Shown: in pieces, positions 49,444 through 54,780 of the stretch
How positions within the stretch are numbered: position 1 is the stretch's first letter
How the letters are laid out: the number at the start of each line of letters is the position of its first letter
From: JAKQHY01 sp034429475
GTDB taxonomy: Bacteria > Chloroflexota > Anaerolineae > B4-G1 > SLSP01
Direction of reading: 5' to 3'
Assembly (NCBI GenBank): GCA_034429475.1
Contig: DAOUGD010000263.1
Span: forward strand, 1-54,780
Length of the DNA: 54,780 bases
The notes under the pieces: model-generated
What the model was told of the DNA's origin: nothing
The model's database searches: none
What the model saw: only the letters and a program-made list of their open reading frames with translations
Position numbers and translations under genes: made by a program

Positions 49444-51963
49444 CTACTCCTCTGGTATCTCGATGGCCGGATCGGCTTGACGCGCGCAGGCAGTCCAGAC
49501 GGATGTCGTCTCGGCCTGGTCGGCGCAGCAATCTACGAAAACTGCGGCGGAGGCTTGCGCCTGGGCCAGCGCCTGCGCTGCCGGCACGCCGCCGAGCGCT
49601 TCGGCGAGCGCCTGATCGAACCAGTGCAGCGCCAGGTAGCGGACGGTTGTGGTCGCTTCCGGGCGCCAGAGTGCGTAGTCTTGTTCCAGGATTTGCCGCC
49701 ACGCCGTGGCGGTGTCCTCGCCGACGCGCTGTTCCCAGGCCGGGCTGGCCGCAATGGCGCGGTTGAGGGGCAGCAACGTCACGGCCTCCGGTTGGGCGCT
49801 GAGGAAGCTCACCCAGGCCCAGGCGGCTTCCGGGGCCTGGGCTTGCGCGCTGATGGCGAGGGCATGGGCGGTCGAATCGAGCGCCAGGACGCCGCCGGGG
49901 AGGAAGGGCGCTATCCCGTCGGCGAAGTCGGTCGGCGGCGCGGTGTGGTGTAGGTAGAAACTGTGCGTCCACATGGAGATGGTCCCTTTGTCCACCGCGC
50001 CCGGATGCGCCCCCGAAAACATGGTGACGCTGTTTGCAAAGCGGGAGGCCGGGGGGTCATTCCGGGCCGTCGCGGGCGCGCCCTCGACCAGGAGTCTCAC
50101 GTAGGTTTCGACGGCCCGCGCGACCGAGGGATCGTCAAACGTGGGCATCCCATCTTCATCGAACAGGGTCCCGCCCAGCCAGGCGACGAAATCCGCCGCG
50201 TGGGGGTATGCGCCCCCATCAGGATAGAAGCCGTAAACGCCCGCGCCATCGGTCAATGCAACGGCTTCGTCCACAAAGCGCTCCGGCGTCCAATCGGCAT
50301 CGGGAACCGCAAACCCTCGTTGCGCGAAGAGATCGCGGTTGTAGTAGAGCAGGGTCGCGTCAACCTGAAAGGGCAGCCCTAACAGCTTCCCCTGTTGGCG
50401 CAAGGCGTCCAGAGTGCGGGGCGGATAGTTGGAAAGGTCAACCGCGCCGGTCTCGATGAAGGCGTCGAGGGGCAAGACCTTTGCCGGATCGCCAAAGAAA
50501 GACCCGGCCCAGGCGTCAACCCCATCCGCCGGGGATTGCCCGGAACTGTCCGCCGGAATCAATTCGACAGCAATGTCGGTGTTCAAATCCTGAAACTGTT
50601 GCGCCAGCACGCGATACGCCGCGAGGTCGGCGTTGTAGGGCAGCATAAAGCGCACGGTGGCGGCGCCGGGGCGCGGCGTGGGGAAGGGCGTGGCGACGGT
50701 GATGGGGACAGGGGGCTGTTCGGCGGCGGCGGCATCCTGTTCGATGGCGGCCAGCATCTGCGGCTGCTGTTCATTGAGGGCTTGCTGGGCAGGCGTCCCG
50801 GCCAGGATGGCTTCGAAGGCCCGGTTCAGGGCGCGCAAGACCGGGCGGGGCGTGACGATGGCGTGCGCCAGGGCGTAGCGATACGTTTCTTTAGCGTCCT
50901 TATCCAACATCCGCCAAAATTTGCTTTGTGACTCCACCGATTGGCGCGAGGGCATGAAGTATTCAGAGGAGAGGGAAGGCTGCCGGGAGAGGAAATTGAT
51001 CCACTCCCAGGCGGCTTCAGGGTGCGCCGTCCCGGCGCTGATGTAGGCGCCATCGGCGGTAAGCGTTGTGGCGGGGTCTCCGGCTTCGGGAAAGGGGACG
51101 ACGCCGATGGCGATTCGGCGTTGTTTGAAGTTGGAGTATTCAAGCGTGAAGGCTGCCCACATCGCCGGTTTCTGTTGATAGACGATTTTTGAGAGCGCCG
51201 GCTGGCCGGCGGCGGGATCGGGCATCACGCCGTGGCCCAGCGCGAGGTCGGCGTACCATTGGAGCGCTTCGGCGACTTCCGGGCGGTCAATGCGCGTCTG
51301 AGAAAGCGCGGCGTTGGGGTTGACCAGGGGGCGCGCTTTTTGGTGGGTCAACATCGGCAACGCCATGTGCGCAAACATGTCCACGTATCCGTACTGCGTC
51401 ACCTGCCCATCGGCGCGCTGGGTGAGCGCCAGCGCCGCCTCCGAAAACTGCTGCCAGGTCCAACCGATTTCCGGTTCCGCCACCCCGTTCTCCTTGAAGA
51501 CGTCAGGGCGGTAGAAGATCGTGTAGACATTAAGGTACACCGGGATGCCCCAAAGTTTTCCCTGGCGGCGGAAGGCATCAAGTGCGGCCGGATAAAAATC
51601 GGCAACGTCGAACGTCTCGTCCTGATCGGCGAAAGGCGTCAGGTCCAGTACCGTATTCTGCGGCGTGTCCTCATCCAGCACGATGCTTGAATCAAAAAAG
51701 GTGTCGGCCATGCGCGCCGTCTGGGTGAACATGCTGCTATCCATCGTCGTCCCACTCAGCGAGCCGCGCGAGACGACCTGCACGGTGATCTCCGGGTGCT
51801 GGGCGTTAAACTTCTTAACCAACGGTTCATAGATTTCACGCTCGAAGTCCCAGCAGGCAAACGTGATCGTCGTGGATTGGCCGCCAGGGGCGTTTGACGG
51901 CGGCAAGCAGGCCGCGAGCAGGCAGACCAACAGCAGATAGGTCAGACAGGGATGGCTTTTCAT
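49444..51963 (-). CDS. second lipoprotein with two tandem solute-binding modules
   Basis: A protein of about 839 residues from ATG 51963 (GGGAGGAAAACG upstream). Signal peptide with lipobox LLAAC. Module 1 runs from about residue 30 to 415, opening TTITFACWDFEREIYEPLVKK (family 1 sugar-binding opening, shown in part), with LDAFRRQGKLWGIPVYLN. A linker ITVATPFPTPRPG follows at about 420-433, then module 2 (about 435-839) opens TVRFMLPYNADLAAY, with LDALRQQGKLLGLPFQVD. The modules share plan and motifs but are much more divergent than those of the protein at 7181-9988, so the duplication is older or independent. No permease or ATPase genes are adjacent. Ligand unknown. Confidence 0.85.
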   Translation of the reverse strand: MKSHPCLTYLLLVCLLAACLPPSNAPGGQSTTITFACWDFEREIYEPLVKKFNAQHPEITVQVVSRGSLSGTTMDSSMFTQTARMADTFFDSSIVLDEDTPQNTVLDLTPFADQDETFDVADFYPAALDAFRRQGKLWGIPVYLNVYTIFYRPDVFKENGVAEPEIGWTWQQFSEAALALTQRADGQVTQYGYVDMFAHMALPMLTHQKARPLVNPNAALSQTRIDRPEVAEALQWYADLALGHGVMPDPAAGQPALSKIVYQQKPAMWAAFTLEYSNFKQRRIAIGVVPFPEAGDPATTLTADGAYISAGTAHPEAAWEWINFLSRQPSLSSEYFMPSRQSVESQSKFWRMLDKDAKETYRYALAHAIVTPRPVLRALNRAFEAILAGTPAQQALNEQQPQMLAAIEQDAAAAEQPPVPITVATPFPTPRPGAATVRFMLPYNADLAAYRVLAQQFQDLNTDIAVELIPADSSGQSPADGVDAWAGSFFGDPAKVLPLDAFIETGAVDLSNYPPRTLDALRQQGKLLGLPFQVDATLLYYNRDLFAQRGFAVPDADWTPERFVDEAVALTDGAGVYGFYPDGGAYPHAADFVAWLGGTLFDEDGMPTFDDPSVARAVETYVRLLVEGAPATARNDPPASRFANSVTMFSGAHPGAVDKGTISMWTHSFYLHHTAPPTDFADGIAPFLPGGVLALDSTAHALAISAQAQAPEAAWAWVSFLSAQPEAVTLLPLNRAIAASPAWEQRVGEDTATAWRQILEQDYALWRPEATTTVRYLALHWFDQALAEALGGVPAAQALAQAQASAAVFVDCCADQAETTSVWTACARQADPAIEIPEE

Positions 51964-52087
51964 TCGTTTTCCTCCCAAAAGGGTATGGCTCACTTATACC
52001 TCAAAGATCAAACGTTGACATCCCCTGAAAGAGTGAATTTGAGAATTTTACCATATTCGCAAACTCAGCAGATCGAAATTTAGGCTG

Positions 52088-52134
52088 GTAGTAACGACTT
52101 TAGTCGTAAAAAGAGCCACTGAAGTGGCGACTAC
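52088..52134. repeat. compound palindromic element, copy 3 (variant)
   Basis: About 47 bp built on the same plan as copies 1 and 2: GTAAC then dyad CGACTTTAGTCG, a spacer, dyad GCCACTGAAGTGGC, ending GACTAC. The inner ACTTTAGT and ACTGAAGT cores are identical to the other copies while the outer dyad bases differ. Confidence 0.65.
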
Positions 52135-52169
52135 AAACGTAGATTTGCGATCTACTGAGACTTCACGCA

Positions 52170-54780
52170 TCAATGCGAAACTTCCCCATCCAATAAGATG
52201 CGATCTAACGGAGCGGGTTGCCCCTCGGCGTCGCGGGCGGGCAGGCGGGTGACGGTTTCCGGGTCATACCACCCCACGGCGACGCGATACCGGCCTTGGG
52301 GCGCGGCGCGCAGGTCGAGCGTCACCGTCTCGCTGACGACTTCCCCGGCGGCCCACACCGACGTGGGATAGGTCCACGCGCGCGGCATCGCGTCATCTTG
52401 CGCGACGATGGCCTCGGTCGCCGGGTCGTAGACGTGGACGAAGCGCTTGTAGTCGCGGCCTGGCGCGGCGGCCGCCTGCCACCACAGCGTCAGCGTGAGC
52501 GTGTCGTGGCCCTCCGCCCGATCGTAACCGAGCAAGCGCAGCGCATCCCCGAAGGCAGCGGCCTGTTCGTGCGAAATATCCGGCGCGGCAAAAACGCGCG
52601 GGCGGGGGATGAGCGGCAGCACACGCGACAGATCGCACGGCGTCTCCACGCCGTCGCTCCCGGTCAGCGTCACGCGCAGGTGATAATCGCCGGCGGGCAG
52701 CGTCGGCGGCAGCTCCAGGTGGACGGGCGCGCGCACCCACGTGTGCAGCGGCCACGTCGCCGGGCGCGATCCGGCAGCCAGTGGGCCGGTGGTGGACGTC
52801 ACGTCGGCGCCATCGGGAGCCAGCAGCACCCACGTTGCCGTGAGGTCGCCGGTCGGCGGCGCGACGGCGTTCCATTCGGCGTAAAAGTCCAACGCCTGCC
52901 CCTCGGCGATGCCGTCCGGCGCATCCAGCCCCAGCAGTGCGATCCCGCCGGCCTCGCAGAGGATCGTCGCGCCCTTGCGCGTCTGCTCGCAGCAGGCGTC
53001 GCGCAGGTCGTAGCGGGTGGGCGTCGTCAGGCGGATGGGGATGTCGGCCTGTCCGCCGCCCTCGCCGGTGGCGCGCAAATACGTGATGACGCGCAGCGTA
53101 TAGTCGCCGGGCGCGAGTCCCTCCGGCAGCGGCAGCACCGCGTAGTCCGTCACGAGTTCGCCGGGCAGCCACAGCGTCGTCGGCAGGTAGCCGTAGCCGT
53201 GCGTCTCCTGATCCTGCTGCGCGATCTGCCGCCCGGCGGCGTCCAGCACCCGCAGCGAGAGACTCCAATTGCGCGGCGTCCCTGCCGTAGACCACGCCAG
53301 CTTCACCCGCAGCGTCGTCGCATCGGGCTGCGACACTTCGGCGGTGTGCAGCGTCATGTCGCGGAACTCTGCCAGCACCGGCGCATCTGTCCGCCGCGCC
53401 GGGCCGTGCTGCACGCGCACCGCGCCCACATACACCGCCTCGCCTGTCCCCACCCGCATCTCCACCAGATATAACCCGCGTGAAAGATCGTCCGGCAATT
53501 GTAGGGGCGCAGTCCCCGCGCCCTGTTGCGTCATAAACGGCGCCTCTGCCAACGTCACCACCCCCCCATGCCGCGCCTCCGCCGGCGACACCAACCGCAC
53601 CGCCCCGCTGATGGGCGCGCCGGCGTCCGCCCACACGTGCGTCACCGTCAGCGCGTCGCCAGGGCGCACCATCGTCGCCGACAGCGCCACCGACTCCAAC
53701 CGCAGCCATCCAAAATCCACCGGCCCCGCGTGCGGATACGGCGAGCGGTGGAAGTCGAAGAACGTGGCAGAATTAAGAGGTTTTCCATGCAGGCTGAGGG
53801 GCAACAAAAGACACACAGCAAAGAGGCAAATAGCAAATAGCAAATAGCGAATTGCGAATAGCGAATGACGTTTGACGTTTGACGTTTGACGGACTAAGCA
53901 ATACACAATGAGGGCGATAACTGTGAAAATGGAAACGCCGTTGGCAACCATCCGCAACGGTGTGTTTCGCAGGCGCAGGACGACGGTGTGCATCCCGGCG
54001 GTTAGATTCACTGTGAGCCGCCCGGAGCCAGGCATCGCGTAGGTATCCGTATGCGCGTCATCCACCTCCGCCTGCCAGCCGGGCCACCAGTTCAGGGGGA
54101 ACGTCACGGGCGCGGCCTGATCGAGCGTCACCCGCCACACCTGGCGCTGCGGCGCGCGCTCCCGCACCGTCGCTTCCAGGCGCGCGTCCCCATCCGCAAT
54201 GGCGCGGCCCTGCCCGTCAATCACGCTCTCGGAAATGTACAGGCGCGGATTCACGTCACGCGGCAGATACTCATAGCGGATCGTCGTGCCGATGTTGCCG
54301 GTGAACGTCTCGTAGAAGAGCAAATTCTCCCACGTCACATCCGCATCGTCAATCAACAGGCGTTCAGGATGCAGTGTGAAAAGCGAGGAGATGATGATGA
54401 GAAGGAGTAGGAAGTAAGGAGTAAGGAGTAAGAAGGGTTGCGTAAAACGTGAAACGTAAAACGTGAAACGTGATTTCCGATCCTCGCTTCTTGAATCTCG
54501 CTTCTCGCTCCCTAACTCCTCACTCCTCACTCCTAACTCCTCACTCCTCACTCCTAACTCCTCACTCCTAACTCCTAACTCCTCACTCCTAACTCCTAAC
54601 TCGCCGCTCACAATCGCCGTGAAGAGCGCCTGGATGGAGAGAAAGCGCCACGGAAACTGCGTCATTTCCAGCAAAGGGAGGTAATCCCACAGCGGCTTGG
54701 AGAGCGGAGTAATCATAAAGGTAGAAAGGAAGAGACCGAAGAGGATGAAAAGAGTGAGGGGGAGAGGGGGAGAGGGGGAG
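52170..54780 (-). CDS. C-terminal part of a large membrane protein (YfhO / 6-PTPS-related type), runs off the window
   Basis: The frame stays open to the right edge; upstream of ATG 54716 it reads LTLFILFGLFLSTF directly into MITPLSKPLWDYLPLL. That hydrophobic-to-LPLL-QFPWRFL pattern is typical of large multi-membrane YfhO-like or 6-pyruvoyl-tetrahydropterin-synthase-related proteins, so the gene starts beyond 54780. Visible parts: a membrane region (to about 54350), an extracellular beta-rich domain ending in GMHTVVLRLRNTPLR, another membrane helix, then three or so Ig-like beta domains to the end (ATWVLLAPDG, VHVYDPATEAIVAQDDAMPR). Two segments are encoded by short tandem repeats in frame (54405-54602 and 53826-53892). 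Function is probably surface glycosylation, inferred from the family only. Confidence 0.75.
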   Translation of the reverse strand, partial: SPSPPLPLTLFILFGLFLSTFMITPLSKPLWDYLPLLEMTQFPWRFLSIQALFTAIVSGELGVRSEELGVRSEELGVRSEELGVRSEELGSEKRDSRSEDRKSRFTFYVSRFTQPFLLLTPYFLLLLIIISSLFTLHPERLLIDDADVTWENLLFYETFTGNIGTTIRYEYLPRDVNPRLYISESVIDGQGRAIADGDARLEATVRERAPQRQVWRVTLDQAAPVTFPLNWWPGWQAEVDDAHTDTYAMPGSGRLTVNLTAGMHTVVLRLRNTPLRMVANGVSIFTVIALIVYCLVRQTSNVKRHSLFAIRYLLFAICLFAVCLLLPLSLHGKPLNSATFFDFHRSPYPHAGPVDFGWLRLESVALSATMVRPGDALTVTHVWADAGAPISGAVRLVSPAEARHGGVVTLAEAPFMTQQGAGTAPLQLPDDLSRGLYLVEMRVGTGEAVYVGAVRVQHGPARRTDAPVLAEFRDMTLHTAEVSQPDATTLRVKLAWSTAGTPRNWSLSLRVLDAAGRQIAQQDQETHGYGYLPTTLWLPGELVTDYAVLPLPEGLAPGDYTLRVITYLRATGEGGGQADIPIRLTTPTRYDLRDACCEQTRKGATILCEAGGIALLGLDAPDGIAEGQALDFYAEWNAVAPPTGDLTATWVLLAPDGADVTSTTGPLAAGSRPATWPLHTWVRAPVHLELPPTLPAGDYHLRVTLTGSDGVETPCDLSRVLPLIPRPRVFAAPDISHEQAAAFGDALRLLGYDRAEGHDTLTLTLWWQAAAAPGRDYKRFVHVYDPATEAIVAQDDAMPRAWTYPTSVWAAGEVVSETVTLDLRAAPQGRYRVAVGWYDPETVTRLPARDAEGQPAPLDRILLDGEVSH
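53826..53892. repeat. heptad repeats inside the membrane protein gene
   Basis: About six AAATAGC / GAATAGC heptads (53826-53866) followed by three ACGTTTG heptads (53868-53890). Translated on the minus strand they give the SLFAIRYLLFAI-type hydrophobic segment. Confidence 0.8.
54405..54602. repeat. 198-bp block of four heptad families inside the membrane protein gene
   Basis: From left to right: GGAGTAA heptads (54405-54434), CGTGAAA/CGTAAAA heptads (54441-54472), TCTCGCT-like heptads (54480-54510) and about thirteen AACTCCT/CACTCCT heptads (54511-54602). The last part is translated as four copies of a seven-residue repeat GVRSEEL. Confidence 0.88.
54757..54780. repeat. GGGGGAGA octad repeat at the right edge
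   Basis: Three copies of AGGGGGAG with an 8-bp period, continuing to the window end, and complementary to the octads inside queA (47468-47500). It is probably also in coding frame. Confidence 0.7.

Noticed and set aside
13554..54602. CRISPR array interpretation of the tandem repeats
   Set aside because: Units are 7-9 bp with no unique spacers of constant length and no cas genes are present.
1..54780. tRNA, rRNA, transposase, integrase or prophage genes
   Set aside because: I looked for them on both strands and recognised none; the only repeat-like mobile candidates are the short palindromic elements.

Overview
This 54.8 kb window is GC-rich bacterial chromosome. No rRNA, tRNA or obvious taxonomic marker is present. 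The mix suggests an Anaerolineae/Caldilineae-type Chloroflexota heterotroph: many lipoprotein solute-binding proteins, a Uma2 nuclease, a radical-SAM DUF512 protein, a glmS ribozyme, a two-component-propeller histidine kinase and dense short tandem intergenic repeats. This placement is an inference of moderate strength.

Layout. 0-4.2 kb (+ strand): a D-threonine-aldolase-like PLP enzyme directly followed by a DUF692-like TIM-barrel protein, then a CorA transporter and an adenosine deaminase with a near-consensus promoter. 4.2-15.5 kb (- strand): glmS behind a glmS ribozyme, a Uma2-type nuclease, a lipoprotein made of two tandem solute-binding modules, a GAF protein coupled to DUF512, then guaA, xpt and trpB. 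15.5-17.3 kb (+): an AT-richer island of three small unknown genes. 17.3-25.3 kb (-): a pentose/furanose uptake unit (YtfQ-YtfR-YtfT-YjfF-type ABC transporter), a ribulokinase and a LacI-type repressor. The repressor's promoter carries five tandem 13-bp operator-like units. 25.5-29.5 kb (-): DUF885 lipoprotein, metallo-beta-lactamase-fold lipoprotein and a Cys-rich conserved protein. 29.5-41.6 kb (-): a large peptide/oligosaccharide-type ABC locus with one binding protein, one ATPase pair and two permease pairs. It also holds a formylglycine-generating-enzyme-like lipoprotein, a membrane-anchored probable beta-propeller protein and an 82-residue leader gene. 42.2-46.5 kb (-): a giant periplasmic-propeller histidine kinase and its LuxR-type response regulator. 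46.7-54.8 kb (-): queA, a GH1 beta-glucosidase, a second tandem solute-binding lipoprotein and the end of a large membrane protein that runs off the window.

How it fits together. Carbohydrate and oligomer scavenging dominates: arabinose-type furanose uptake and phosphorylation, an elaborate Dpp/Opp-like transporter beside a propeller sensor kinase, and a GH1 glycosidase. Purine salvage (add, xpt, guaA) forms a second theme.

The most unusual feature is the intergenic DNA. Many spacers carry 7-, 8- or 9-bp tandem repeats of unrelated words, often arranged as inverted pairs. The same kinds of block have entered coding sequence in frame in queA and in the last membrane protein. A separate compound palindrome occurs three times. 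The other notable points are two orphan double-module binding lipoproteins, a transporter locus with duplicated permeases that carry extra membrane segments, and a 13-bp promoter word shared by the sensor kinase and the 82-residue gene.
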